Assembly (NCBI GenBank): GCA_964442605.1
Contig: CAYTZR010000011.1
Coordinates: 1-48,176 of the forward strand
Origin: Monoglobus sp964442605
GTDB taxonomy: Bacteria; Bacillota; Clostridia; Monoglobales; Monoglobaceae
DNA: 48,176 nt
Direction of reading: 5' to 3'
Part shown: piece by piece, positions 30,872 to 39,546 of the stretch
Layout of the letters: every line of letters begins with the position of its first letter
Numbering within the stretch: position 1 is the stretch's first letter
Made by a program: the position numbers and the translations under genes
The notes under the pieces: generated by a model
Database searches by the model: none
Told to the model about the DNA's origin: nothing
What the model saw: the letters and a program-made list of their open reading frames with translations, nothing else

Positions 30872-32639
30872 ATATAATGACAATCGGGCAATACTTTACT
30901 CCGCAGCTCCCCCCGATGACTCTCAAAAAGAACGCTTCTTGACCTTTCTGCGCGGAAAATACGGCAGCGACGTCTCTCTTGTATGGCAAAAGGACGACAG
31001 CTTTCCCGGCGGTTTCAGGCTTGAAATCGGCACGGAAATCTACGATTGGAGTATAAGCGCAAGATTTAAGCAGTTTAAGGATAAGCTGAACGAAACCGAA
31101 CCCGACGGCGGAGAAATTATTCCTCGGCTCAAAGAGACAATAAGCACATGGACGCCGGAGGCGCTGGCAAAGGAAAGCGGAACGGTTCAGTCTGTAGGCG
31201 ACGGGATTGCGGTTGTAAGCGGTCTTGAACGCGTCGAATACGGAGAAATTCTCACCTTTTCATCCGGAATACATGGAATGGTTCAAAATTTATCAAAAAA
31301 CGAAATATCCTGTATTTTATTCGGCGATGACAGCGAGATTGTTGAAGGCAGCTCTGTGGAACGAACAGGAAAAACCGCAGGCATACCCGTAGGCGATGAT
31401 TTTATCGGCAGAGTTGTGAACCCCCTTGGCGAACCGATTGACGGCAAAGGTGAAATAAGCGCCACGGAGTATCGTCCGCTGGAATCACCCGCTCCGGGAA
31501 TTATCAACAGACAGCCCGTGGACACTCCGATGGAAACAGGACTTTTGGCGATAGATTCAATGTTTCCGATTGGACGCGGACAGCGTGAGCTTATAATCGG
31601 CGACAGACAGACAGGCAAAACCGCTGTTGCCGTTGACACAATAATAAATCAAAAAGGCAAGAATGTGATTTGCATATATGTCGCAATAGGGCAAAAAGCA
31701 AGCTCTGTGACACAGCTTGTCGAAACAATGAAAAAACACGGGGCGATGGAATACTCAATCGTTGTAAACGCCTCCGCGAGCGAGCCGGCGCCGCTGCAAT
31801 ATATAGCGCCGTATGCCGGCTGTGCGCTGGGCGAATATTTCATGTACAGCGGGCGCGACGTTCTGATTGTATATGATGATTTATCAAAGCACGCAATCGC
31901 GTACAGGTCACTGAGTCTGCTGCTTGAACGTTCACCGGGACGCGAGGCGTATCCCGGAGATGTGTTTTATCTTCACTCAAGACTGCTTGAGCGTGCCGCG
32001 CGTCTGTCTGACGAAATGGGCGGCGGAAGCATTACCGCTTTGCCGATTGTTGAGACGCAGGCAGGAGATGTTTCGGCTTATATCCCGACTAATATTATTT
32101 CCATAACCGACGGACAAATTTTCCTTGAAAGCGACTTGTTCTTTTCGGGTCAGCGTCCGGCGGTTAACGTGGGTCTTTCCGTATCAAGAGTCGGCGGCGA
32201 CGCGCAGACAAAGGCAATGAAAACCGCCTCAGGTACTATTCGTCTTGATTTGGCACAGTACAGAGAGATAGAGGTGTTCACACAATTTTCGAGCGATTTG
32301 GATGAGGTTACCAAGCAGCAGCTTACATACGGTCAGGGACTTATGCGTCTGCTCAGACAGGAGCAATATAAGCCGCTGAAGCAGCATGAGCAGGTAATCA
32401 TTCTTGTTGCCGCGCTAAATCGCGTTATGCAAAATGTGCCTGTTGACAAAATAAAGGATTTTACGCAAAATCTGCTTACTCATTTTGAAAACACCGCCGC
32501 GGATATTTGCGAGGAAATTGACCAAACGGGAAGAATGTCGGACGATGTTCGGCAGCAAATCTTGGATATTTCCCGCAGCTTTTTAAGCACGGTAACTCCC
32601 GGCGACAAGTCCGTTAATAAAATCGAAAGCGGTGACTAA
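30858..32639 (+). CDS. atpA: ATP synthase delta C-terminal domain fused to subunit alpha
   Basis: 593 residues against ~500 for alpha, from a GTG at 30858 with AAAGGAG 8 nt upstream. Residues about 10-80 match the C-terminal domain of subunit delta (AtpH): 'ILYSAAPPDDSQKERFLTFL', 'LVWQKDDSFPGGFRLEIG' and 'IYDWSISARFKQFKDKL', the last aligning with the family's 'GG..vrIG...yDgSv...L..l...L' pattern. Normal alpha follows from about 90: 'VGDGIAVVSGL', 'VVNPLGEPIDG', P-loop 'GDRQTGKT' near 247, 'SVSRVGGDAQ'. No separate atpH lies between atpF and this gene, and the delta N-terminal domain, which binds the tip of alpha, is not seen. The reading frame is continuous through the junction. Confidence 0.9.
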   Translation: MNNPEYNDNRAILYSAAPPDDSQKERFLTFLRGKYGSDVSLVWQKDDSFPGGFRLEIGTEIYDWSISARFKQFKDKLNETEPDGGEIIPRLKETISTWTPEALAKESGTVQSVGDGIAVVSGLERVEYGEILTFSSGIHGMVQNLSKNEISCILFGDDSEIVEGSSVERTGKTAGIPVGDDFIGRVVNPLGEPIDGKGEISATEYRPLESPAPGIINRQPVDTPMETGLLAIDSMFPIGRGQRELIIGDRQTGKTAVAVDTIINQKGKNVICIYVAIGQKASSVTQLVETMKKHGAMEYSIVVNASASEPAPLQYIAPYAGCALGEYFMYSGRDVLIVYDDLSKHAIAYRSLSLLLERSPGREAYPGDVFYLHSRLLERAARLSDEMGGGSITALPIVETQAGDVSAYIPTNIISITDGQIFLESDLFFSGQRPAVNVGLSVSRVGGDAQTKAMKTASGTIRLDLAQYREIEVFTQFSSDLDEVTKQQLTYGQGLMRLLRQEQYKPLKQHEQVIILVAALNRVMQNVPVDKIKDFTQNLLTHFENTAADICEEIDQTGRMSDDVRQQILDISRSFLSTVTPGDKSVNKIESGD

Positions 32640-32642
32640 CCT

Positions 32643-33554
32643 ATGGCAAACACCAAGGAAATAAAAGATAGAATAAAAGGCGTTCGGGACACACAAAAAA
32701 TCACCAACGCCATGTATCTGATAGCGTCAACCAAAATGCAAAAGGCAAAAAACGATTTAAATAACACCAGACCCTACTTCAACGCGCTGCAGGCTGAAAT
32801 AAAGCGCATATTCCGCACGGCGGAGGATGTGGAAAGCAAATATTTTTATCCGCCGGGCGGCGGAAAAGATTTACAAGGCACCTTTGGCTGTCTTGTCATT
32901 ACCGCCGATAAGGGTCTCGCGGGTCCCTATAACCAGAATGCAATCAAGAAGGCTCAGAAGCTGCTTGCGGAGCACAGCGACCTAAAGTTTTTTGTTGTGG
33001 GCGAATACGGCCGACGTTTTTTTATGAATCACAATATACCGATTGAACGCAGCTTTTTATATACCGCCCAAAATCCCACAATGCAGCGCGCCCGTGAAAT
33101 AAGCGATATACTGCTTGATGAGTTTGACAAGGGAAATCTTGATAAAATCTTTATCATTTATACCGATTTGGAAAACAGTTTAAACGAGGAAGCGAGAATT
33201 ACTCGTTTGCTGCCGTTTCACCGCAAACAGTTTATCACTCCTTCCGAAAAGGCCGTTACCTCGCCCTTTGGATTTTTCCCATCCATTGAGGATGTGTTAA
33301 ACATAGTAACGCGGGGATACGTTCATGGGTTTGTTTACAGTGCGCTGGTGGACAGCTTTTGCAGTGAGCAAAACGCGCGTATGACCGCCATGAATGCCGC
33401 AAACAAAAATGCGGAGGATCTGCTTGAAAGCTTGTCCGTTCAGTACCATCATCTGCGTCAGGCGGCAATAACTCAGGAAATAACGGAGATTACCGCCGGT
33501 GCAAAGGCTCAAAAAAGGAAAAAAGCGAAGGCAAAGGAGGTTTTGCAGTCTTGA
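32643..33554 (+). CDS. atpG: ATP synthase subunit gamma
   Basis: 303 residues. Conserved N-terminal helix 'KEIKDRIKGVRDTQKITNAMYLIASTKMQKA', Rossmann-like middle 'CLVITADKGLAGPYN', and C-terminal helix 'SEQNARMTAMNAANKNAEDLLE' followed by 'RQAAITQEITEITAGA'. It is the rotating central shaft. A Lys-rich tail of about 14 residues extends past the usual end. It begins 3 bp after alpha; its stop TGA overlaps the beta start (TTGA). Confidence 0.95.
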   Translation: MANTKEIKDRIKGVRDTQKITNAMYLIASTKMQKAKNDLNNTRPYFNALQAEIKRIFRTAEDVESKYFYPPGGGKDLQGTFGCLVITADKGLAGPYNQNAIKKAQKLLAEHSDLKFFVVGEYGRRFFMNHNIPIERSFLYTAQNPTMQRAREISDILLDEFDKGNLDKIFIIYTDLENSLNEEARITRLLPFHRKQFITPSEKAVTSPFGFFPSIEDVLNIVTRGYVHGFVYSALVDSFCSEQNARMTAMNAANKNAEDLLESLSVQYHHLRQAAITQEITEITAGAKAQKRKKAKAKEVLQS

Positions 33555-34966
33555 ATATAGGAAACATTACACAAATATCGGGACCGGTTGTAGATGTAGA
33601 ATTTAAAAACGGACTTCTGCCCAAAATCAAAGAAACCGTTACGGTATCCATTAACGGACAGGAGCGCGTCATGGAGGTTGCGCAGCATATAGGCGGGAAC
33701 GAAATCCGCTGCGTTATGCTTGCCGAAAGCGAGGGGCTTTCCAGAGGTATGGAGGCAAAAGCCACCGGACAGGGAATACGTGTTCCGGTAGGCGAGGCGA
33801 CTTTAGGCAGAATGTTTAACGTTCTCGGTGAACCTATTGACGGCGGCGCAGCTATACCGGAGAATGTCGAGCGCTGGAATATTCACAGAAAAGCTCCGTC
33901 ATTTGAGCAGCAAAGCCCCGCAATTGAAATTTTGGAAACAGGAATAAAGGTAATCGATCTTCTGGAGCCATATCCAAAGGGCGGCAAAATCGGATTGTTC
34001 GGCGGCGCAGGCGTTGGAAAAACCGTCTTGATACAGGAGCTTATCCATAACGTGGCTATGGAACACGGAGGCTATTCCATCTTTACGGGAGTTGGAGAGA
34101 GAAGCCGTGAGGGAAACGACCTGTGGAGAGAAATGCACGGCAGCGGCGTTTTGGACAAGACCGCTATGGTGTTCGGTCAGATGAACGAATCCCCCGGGGT
34201 ACGTATGCGCGTGGCTCTGTCCGGTCTTACAATGGCGGAATACTTCCGCGACAGTGAGCATAAGGACGTGCTTTTGTTTATAGACAACATATTCCGCTTT
34301 GTACAAGCGGGAAGCGAGGTTTCCACCCTGCTCGGGCGTATGCCGTCCGCCGTTGGATACCAGCCGACACTGGCAGAGGAGATGGGCGATCTGCAAGAAC
34401 GTATAACCTCTACAAGACAGGGTTCGGTTACTTCCGTTCAGGCGGTATATGTTCCGGCAGACGACCTCACAGACCCTGCTCCCGCCACGACATTTTCGCA
34501 TCTTGACGCAACCACGGTTCTCAGCAGGAAGATTGCCGAACAGGGTATATATCCGGCGGTTGACCCCCTGGAATCCACCTCACGCATACTTTCGGCTGAA
34601 ATCTTGGGCAAGAAGCATTACGATACCGCCCGTACTGTGCAGGAGATACTGCATAAATATCACGAGCTTCAGGATATAATAGCAATTCTCGGTATGGAGG
34701 AGCTCGGTGATGAAGACAGATTGATCGTAACGCGTGCAAGAAAATTACAAAGATTCCTCGCGCAGCCCACACATGTAGCGGAAAAATTTACCGGCATCCC
34801 CGGCGTATACGTACCTTTAAGCGAAACGCTGCGCAGCTTTGGCGCCATTGTCGGAGGAGACGCGGACAAATACCCCGAGGCAGCGTTTTACAATGTGGGC
34901 ACAATTGACGAAGTAGTCAAGAAAGCCCGTGAAATAGAGGCGGTGAATAATAATGGAAACATTTGA
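33551..34966 (+). CDS. atpD: ATP synthase subunit beta
   Basis: 471 residues from a TTG at 33551, 10 nt after AAAGGAGG. The catalytic subunit: P-loop 'GGAGVGKTVLIQEL' near 150, 'TGVGERSREGNDLWREM', 'LLFIDNIFRFVQAGSEVS' with Walker B Asp, 'GRMPSAVGYQPTLAEEMG' and DELSEED-region 'IIAILGMEELGDEDR' (a variant of the acidic motif). It overlaps epsilon by 14 bp. Confidence 0.97.
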   Translation: MNIGNITQISGPVVDVEFKNGLLPKIKETVTVSINGQERVMEVAQHIGGNEIRCVMLAESEGLSRGMEAKATGQGIRVPVGEATLGRMFNVLGEPIDGGAAIPENVERWNIHRKAPSFEQQSPAIEILETGIKVIDLLEPYPKGGKIGLFGGAGVGKTVLIQELIHNVAMEHGGYSIFTGVGERSREGNDLWREMHGSGVLDKTAMVFGQMNESPGVRMRVALSGLTMAEYFRDSEHKDVLLFIDNIFRFVQAGSEVSTLLGRMPSAVGYQPTLAEEMGDLQERITSTRQGSVTSVQAVYVPADDLTDPAPATTFSHLDATTVLSRKIAEQGIYPAVDPLESTSRILSAEILGKKHYDTARTVQEILHKYHELQDIIAILGMEELGDEDRLIVTRARKLQRFLAQPTHVAEKFTGIPGVYVPLSETLRSFGAIVGGDADKYPEAAFYNVGTIDEVVKKAREIEAVNNNGNI

Positions 34967-35360
34967 TGTCCACATTTATGCAGCGGATCGTATTTTTTAC
35001 GAGGGACCGTGCGAATCGTTGATTGTTCCCGTTGTGAACGGACAATACGGAGTTCTTGCTCATCACAGCAACGCGATAAGCGGAATTGTTCCCGGCACGC
35101 TTGAGTACAGAATTCCGGGCGAACCCTTCAAAACCGCTGCGGTTTCAGACGGCTTAATCAAAATAGAGAATAACGATGTTCTTGTTTTGGTTGATTCCGC
35201 CGAGCGCCCCGAGGACATAGACGCGAACCGTGCGAAGCGTGCGGCGGACGCGGCAAAGGAAGTTATGCTGCAAAAGAGAAGCATGCAGGAGTACCGTTCG
35301 GCTCAAGCGAGTCTTGCCCGTGCCATCAACCGTCTAAAGGTTAAAAACAACCAAAAATAG
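34953..35360 (+). CDS. atpC: ATP synthase subunit epsilon
   Basis: 135 residues. N-terminal beta sandwich with 'VHIYAADRIFYEGPCESLIVPVVNGQYGVLAHH' and 'DGLIKIENNDVLVLVDSAE', then two C-terminal helices rich in Ala, Arg and Lys. It binds gamma and can inhibit ATP hydrolysis. Last gene of the operon; it starts inside the end of atpD. Confidence 0.95.
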   Translation: METFDVHIYAADRIFYEGPCESLIVPVVNGQYGVLAHHSNAISGIVPGTLEYRIPGEPFKTAAVSDGLIKIENNDVLVLVDSAERPEDIDANRAKRAADAAKEVMLQKRSMQEYRSAQASLARAINRLKVKNNQK

Positions 35361-35386
35361 GAAAACTGTAATTGAAAAACCTAATA

Positions 35387-35432
35387 AATTGTCAATGGGA
35401 TTTTATGAAATATCCTATTGACAATTCGTTTT
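35387..35432 (+). terminator. Long hairpin after the atp operon, overlapping the next promoter
   Basis: AATTGTCAATGGGAT (35387-35401) pairs with ATCCTATTGACAATT (35412-35426) with one mismatch and a 10-nt loop, followed by CGTTTTAAT. Probably the terminator of the atp operon. Its right arm contains the -35 box of the next promoter. Confidence 0.75.
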
Positions 35433-35446
35433 AATAAGGTTATAAT
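35418..35446 (+). promoter_or_regulatory. Consensus promoter of the glutamate-cysteine-ligase-like operon
   Basis: TTGACA at 35418-35423 and TATAAT at 35441-35446, 17-bp spacer, both hexamers perfect. The -35 box lies within the right arm of the hairpin at 35387-35426. The leader is about 70 nt. Confidence 0.88.
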
Positions 35447-35522
35447 ATATCATATTAATTCTATAGGAATAATTAGTTTGGTGTATTTTTATGTTGCAAG
35501 CTAAACACGGGGGATAATTAAT

Positions 35523-36917
35523 ATGGAACATAGTATTAACCAAAACATAATAGATAAAGCTATTTATGATAAGTATATAACACCTACAAAATCAAAAGCT
35601 AAACGTTTTATCGGAATTGAAATTGAAATGCCCGTTGTGAATTTAAATAAGGAGCCTGTGGAGGAAGACGTGATTTTCGAGATGTCAAAGGCGTTTTGCG
35701 CTCATTTTGGGTTTAACGTAATCAGCCATGACTCCGAGGGTAACGCAAATTCCATGCAGGACGACGTTACCGGTGACAATTTATCCTTTGATTGCTGCTA
35801 CTCAAATCTTGAACTGTCTATGGGTAAGGGTGACAATTTGCATCAGATAAAATCGCGTTTTGATAAATACTACACATTTATTAATGATTTTTTCGCGAGG
35901 TACAATTATACTCTTACCGGCATGGGAATAAACCCGTACTATAACATAAACCGCAACAAGCCGATACTGAATGAACGCTACAGAATGCTCTATCACCATC
36001 TGCATTCATACAAGAAGTATGAAAACAATGGAATTGCTTTCCACAGCTTTCCTTCCTTTGGTACATTTACAAGCGCGTCGCAGGTGCAAATCGATGTTTT
36101 TTATGAGGACTTAATTCCGATAATAAATACATTCGGAAGGCTGGAGCCGTTTAAATCCTTGCTGTTTTCAAACTCGGTACTGCCCGACGAGCCGGATTTG
36201 CTGTGCGCCAGAAATATGCTTTGGGAACGCAGCATGCAGGGTTACAATCCGCATAATATAGGTATGTTTGAATATGATTTAAAGGACGTAAACGACTTGG
36301 TTGAGTACATCAAATCAACAAGTATTTACTGTACAATGAGGAACGGCAGATATGTTAATTTTGAGCCTATATCGATAAACGAATACCTGAAGCTTAGTAC
36401 CGTACAGGGTGAATATTTTGACGGTGAACAATACCGTGATATAGAAATTCATCCGCAGCTGGAGGATTTGGATCATCTGCGCACATTTAAGTTTGAGGAT
36501 TTGACGTATCGCGGAACCATAGAATTCCGCAGTATGTGCTGTCAGCCGATTAGCGACAGCATGACCGTTGCCGCGTTCCATATCGGTCTGCTCGAACGTG
36601 TACAGGAATTACAGGGTCTGCTGAACTCGGACAGCGTAATATATTCCCACGGCTACAGCGCTGCGGAGCTGCAGCGAATGTTTGCCAAAAGGTCGCTTCC
36701 GGACTTTGTTGACAAGGAAAAGCTTGTCTCGGTTTTGCAGCGCATACTTGACCTCTCCGCCTCAGGTCTGAAACAGCGCGGCATGGATGAGGAGATTTTT
36801 TTGGAGCCTCTTTATGAACGGGCGAGAACTCTTTCAAATCCGGCGAAAATTATGCTTGAAGGCATAGAAGCCGGCACTCCGCCGGAATATTATATCAAAG
36901 AATATTCCGAGCTTTAG
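35523..36917 (+). CDS. GCS2-like glutamate-cysteine ligase family protein
   Basis: 464 residues, ATG after GGGGGAT. 'RFIGIEIEMPVVNLN' near 30, 'NLELSMG' and 'FTSASQVQIDV' near 180 match the 'GvEvE', 'E' and 'mTaSvQvnld' motifs of the GCS2/plant-type glutamate-cysteine ligase superfamily (which also contains EgtA); 'TYRGTIEFRSMCCQPI' near 320-350 matches the 'RG..E.R....q' motif. These enzymes form a gamma-glutamyl amide with ATP. The amine substrate cannot be read from sequence: cysteine is the default but unproven. First of three tightly packed genes; the second is a different ligase type, and no ATP-grasp glutathione synthetase is present. Confidence 0.75.
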   Translation: MEHSINQNIIDKAIYDKYITPTKSKAKRFIGIEIEMPVVNLNKEPVEEDVIFEMSKAFCAHFGFNVISHDSEGNANSMQDDVTGDNLSFDCCYSNLELSMGKGDNLHQIKSRFDKYYTFINDFFARYNYTLTGMGINPYYNINRNKPILNERYRMLYHHLHSYKKYENNGIAFHSFPSFGTFTSASQVQIDVFYEDLIPIINTFGRLEPFKSLLFSNSVLPDEPDLLCARNMLWERSMQGYNPHNIGMFEYDLKDVNDLVEYIKSTSIYCTMRNGRYVNFEPISINEYLKLSTVQGEYFDGEQYRDIEIHPQLEDLDHLRTFKFEDLTYRGTIEFRSMCCQPISDSMTVAAFHIGLLERVQELQGLLNSDSVIYSHGYSAAELQRMFAKRSLPDFVDKEKLVSVLQRILDLSASGLKQRGMDEEIFLEPLYERARTLSNPAKIMLEGIEAGTPPEYYIKEYSEL

Positions 36918-36929
36918 AGGTGAGGTAAA

Positions 36930-38149
36930 TTGAACTTAAATAACAACTATATATTTGACGGACACTTTGGATTGGAGCGTGAAACGCTGCGCGTCACCGA
37001 CAGCGGCAAGCTGTCTAAGACTCCGCACCCGTTTGACGGAAGCAAATATCTCAGCCGCGACTTCTGTGAAAACCAGCTTGAGCTGATTACTCCGGTATGC
37101 GACAGCATTGATCTTCTTTTTGAAACGCTAAAGCGTCTCGACGGCGATGTATGCTCTGAAATTTCAAATATTAATGAATATCTGTGGATGAACAGCAATC
37201 CGCCGCATATTGACAGCGAGGATGATATTCCTATCGCAAAATTCAACGGCGTTCAGGCGTTTAAGCGCGATTACCGAATTAATCTCGAGCGCCGTTACGG
37301 AAAACGGCTGATGCTGTATTCGGGCATACATTTCAACTTTTCGTTTACCGAAAATTTGATAAAGTCGCTCTATGACGGTAAGGGTGTTTATAAGGAATTT
37401 AAAAATTCCCTCTACTTTAATTTATCAAAACAGGTGTTCCGCTACGGTTGGCTCCTTGTAATGCTTACCGCTGCCAGCCCCGTATATGATTTATCTCTGG
37501 ACGGAGACGGACTCAGCGGCAGCGGGTTTGACGGATATTCCTCACGGCGCAGCAGCGAAAAGGGCTACTGGAACCAGTTTGTCCCGATACTTGACTACAC
37601 AGACCTGTATAGCTATATAAAATCCGTGGATAATTATATAAGTAAGGGCGTTCTGTTTTCAGCCGGAGAGCTGTATCTGCCTGTCAGGCTAAAGCCTAAG
37701 GGCGCCAATACTCTAAGCTCGATGACCGAAAACGGTGTAGACCACATTGAACTGCGTATGTTTGACCTAAACCCTTTCGCCCCTTTGGGCATATTAAAAG
37801 AGGATTTAGAGTTTGCGCACTGCTTTTTGATTTATCTTTCGCAGCTCCCCGACTTCACGTTTACACCCGAAATGCAGGAAGCCGCCGTGAAGAACTATCA
37901 TTCCGCGTCACGGTATGATTTGGCGGAGATAAAAATCGGCGGTTACCCTGCGGCAGATGCCGCGATTGGGCTGCTTGACGATATGCGCGAATACTTCAAA
38001 GACTTTCCCAAGGCGCTGAAAATCATAGATATTCAAAAGAAAAAAATAAGCGAGAATAAACGCTACTGCGTTAAAGTATACGAACTCTTCAGCAAGGATT
38101 TTCAGGGAAAAATGCTGGAGCTTTCGAAAAAGCGCGGGGGTGAGTGCAA
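36930..38149 (+). CDS. gshA: GshA-type glutamate-cysteine ligase
   Basis: Starts 12 bp after the previous gene with a ribosome site GAGGTGAG; the 408-residue frame ends with a stop at 38154-38156 overlapping the next start. 'FGLERETLRVT' at 13-23, 'FCENQLELITPV', 'MLYSGIHFNFSF' near 130 and 'HIELRMFDLNPFAPLGI' near 271 match the gamma-proteobacterial GshA/GshF ligase family motifs closely. It should join the glutamate gamma-carboxyl to cysteine using ATP. It is shorter than E. coli GshA (518) and has no ATP-grasp domain of the bifunctional GshF. Having it beside a GCS2-type ligase is unusual. Confidence 0.83.
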
Positions 38150-38916
38150 TGTGTGAGCTGCTTGGAATTAATACAAATTCACCGATTGACCCGCGCGGAT
38201 ATCTGAACTCGTTTTACAGTCACAGCTCCCGTCATCCCCATGGCTGGGGCATTATGCGTCACAAAGAAGGGAAGGTAGATATAGTAAAAGAGGCTGTGTG
38301 CGCCTTAAACAGCGAAATCATCGGCAAAATAGTGGATGAAACCGAGCCGCAGACCGATATGCTCGCTCATATACGCTTGGCTACCATAGGCGGCACAAAA
38401 TATAACAACTGCCACCCGTTCAGCGGTTTTGATTTTCTCGGCAGACGCTGGACCATGATACATAACGGAACCATCTACTCCGGCGCGCAGCTTACAAAAT
38501 ATCTTTCCAAGCAAGTCGGCGACACCGACTCGGAACGTATATTTCTGTATCTGCTTGACGAGATAAACAAGGCTATCTCATTAAACAACGCGCCTCTTTC
38601 CGCAACGCAGCGATGCAAAGTTGTAAGCGGCATTGCTGAGGCGCTTTCGCCGAGAAACAAGCTTAATCTTATGATTTACGATGGTGAAATTCTGTATATT
38701 CATAAAAACATGAAGGATACAATGGTATATAAAAAGCTTGACAACGGATATGTTATTTCTACAGAGCCTCTTGACGACGGTTATTGGAGTCAGGTTCCCA
38801 TGACACAACTGTTTGCCTTTAAAAACGGCAAACATATATACAGCGGAACCAAGCATAACCACGAGTTTATACCGACCTTAGAGTACATCACCGCTCTTGA
38901 CGCTATGAATATTTAA
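38149..38916 (+). CDS. Class II glutamine amidotransferase-fold protein, EgtC/YafJ-like
   Basis: 255 residues from the ATG at 38149, which puts nucleophile Cys2 at the N-terminus; an in-frame GTG three codons earlier would bury it. N-terminal nucleophile hydrolase motifs: 'MCELLGIN', 'HPHGWGIM', 'LAHIRLATIG', 'NNCHPF', 'MIHNGTI' and 'DTDSERIFLYLL'. The nearest known roles are EgtC, which removes gamma-glutamate from an ergothioneine intermediate, and the uncharacterised YafJ. It overlaps the gshA end by 8 bp (ATGTGTGA). Context suggests it hydrolyses a gamma-glutamyl amide made by the two ligases; this is inference. Confidence 0.85.
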   Translation: MCELLGINTNSPIDPRGYLNSFYSHSSRHPHGWGIMRHKEGKVDIVKEAVCALNSEIIGKIVDETEPQTDMLAHIRLATIGGTKYNNCHPFSGFDFLGRRWTMIHNGTIYSGAQLTKYLSKQVGDTDSERIFLYLLDEINKAISLNNAPLSATQRCKVVSGIAEALSPRNKLNLMIYDGEILYIHKNMKDTMVYKKLDNGYVISTEPLDDGYWSQVPMTQLFAFKNGKHIYSGTKHNHEFIPTLEYITALDAMNI

Positions 38917-38930
38917 TAAAAATATTTAAT

Positions 38931-38962
38931 AAAAAAAAGATGCCCTCGCGCATCCTTTTTTT
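38931..38962. terminator. Bidirectional terminator between the ligase operon and the Rrf2 gene
   Basis: A-rich run, GATGC, loop CCTCGC, GCATC, then a T run. A8/T7 flanks on both sides allow use from either direction. It lies between convergent stops at 38916 and 38966. Confidence 0.85.
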
Positions 38963-38965
38963 ATA

Positions 38966-39406
38966 TTAAATATAATAACAAAAATAATCGCTGTTGTCCT
39001 CCTCTTCCTGCATCAAATCCGCAATGGTTGTGCCGTCAAGATAATCATTAAATGTCTTATAAAGACCGGTCCAAAACTTAATCGTAGAACAATTGGCGAC
39101 CCTCGGACATTGGTTTACCTCATCCTTAAGGCAGGCAACGGGTGCCATATCACCCTCTGTAACGCGCAAAATATCGCCAACCGTGTATTCCTCCGGCGCG
39201 CGGGCTAACCTATAGCCGCCCTGTGAGCCTCTTTGACTTTTTAAAAAGTTCGCTTTTATCAGCATATTCACAATCTGCTCCAGATATTTCAGCGATATGT
39301 TCTGACGTTTGGCGACATCCTTAAGCGACACATTTTCTCCGTGTGACAGCTGAGCAATATCAATCATCAAACGCAGTGCGTATCTTCCCTTTGTTGATAT
39401 TTTCAA
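38966..39406 (-). CDS. Rrf2 family transcriptional regulator with three conserved cysteines
   Basis: 146 residues from a TTG at 39406, which follows AAAGGAGG; a longer frame starts inside its own leader. Winged helix: 'KISTKGRYALRLMIDIAQL', 'VSLKDVAKRQNISLKYLEQIVNMLIKANFLKSQRGSQGGY' region. Cys92, Cys100 and Cys106 lie in the cluster region ('ACLKDEVNQCPRVANC'), so an Fe-S cluster as in IscR/NsrR is plausible, with slightly different spacing (7 and 5). A clear palindrome overlaps its own promoter. Thiol, iron-sulfur or cysteine metabolism would fit the family; whether it controls the adjacent ligase operon is not shown. Confidence 0.9.
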   Translation of the reverse strand: MKISTKGRYALRLMIDIAQLSHGENVSLKDVAKRQNISLKYLEQIVNMLIKANFLKSQRGSQGGYRLARAPEEYTVGDILRVTEGDMAPVACLKDEVNQCPRVANCSTIKFWTGLYKTFNDYLDGTTIADLMQEEEDNSDYFCYYI

Positions 39407-39433
39407 AAGTATGCGCCTCCTTTGCATTATTAA

Positions 39434-39486
39434 ATTCATACCTATCCCATATGAATTATTGTACCATTATCCTGCTGTTATGTCAA
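39434..39486 (-). promoter_or_regulatory. Promoter and palindromic operator of the Rrf2 gene
   Basis: On the minus strand: TTGACA (complement of 39481-39486), 17-bp spacer, TACAAT (complement of 39458-39463). Immediately downstream a palindrome ATTCATA-N9-TATGAAT spans 39434-39456 over the expected start of transcription, as expected for autorepression. Confidence 0.75.
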
Positions 39487-39517
39487 CCGGTTTTTTAAAT
39501 TAATTCATAAAATTCTC

Positions 39518-39546
39518 TTGACAAGTTAAATATATAATGCTAAAAT
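39518..39546 (+). promoter_or_regulatory. Promoter of the MarR-ABC operon
   Basis: TTGACA at 39518-39523, 17-bp spacer, TAAAAT at 39541-39546 with TGC directly before it (extended -10). A 10-bp palindrome ATTAATTAAT at 39562-39571 lies just past the expected start and is a candidate MarR site. It is divergent from the Rrf2 promoter. Confidence 0.72.

Noticed and set aside
35447..35522. Possible riboswitch or T-box in the leader of the ligase operon
   Set aside because: Only about 70 nt, AT-rich, no T-box sequence and no terminator/antiterminator pair.
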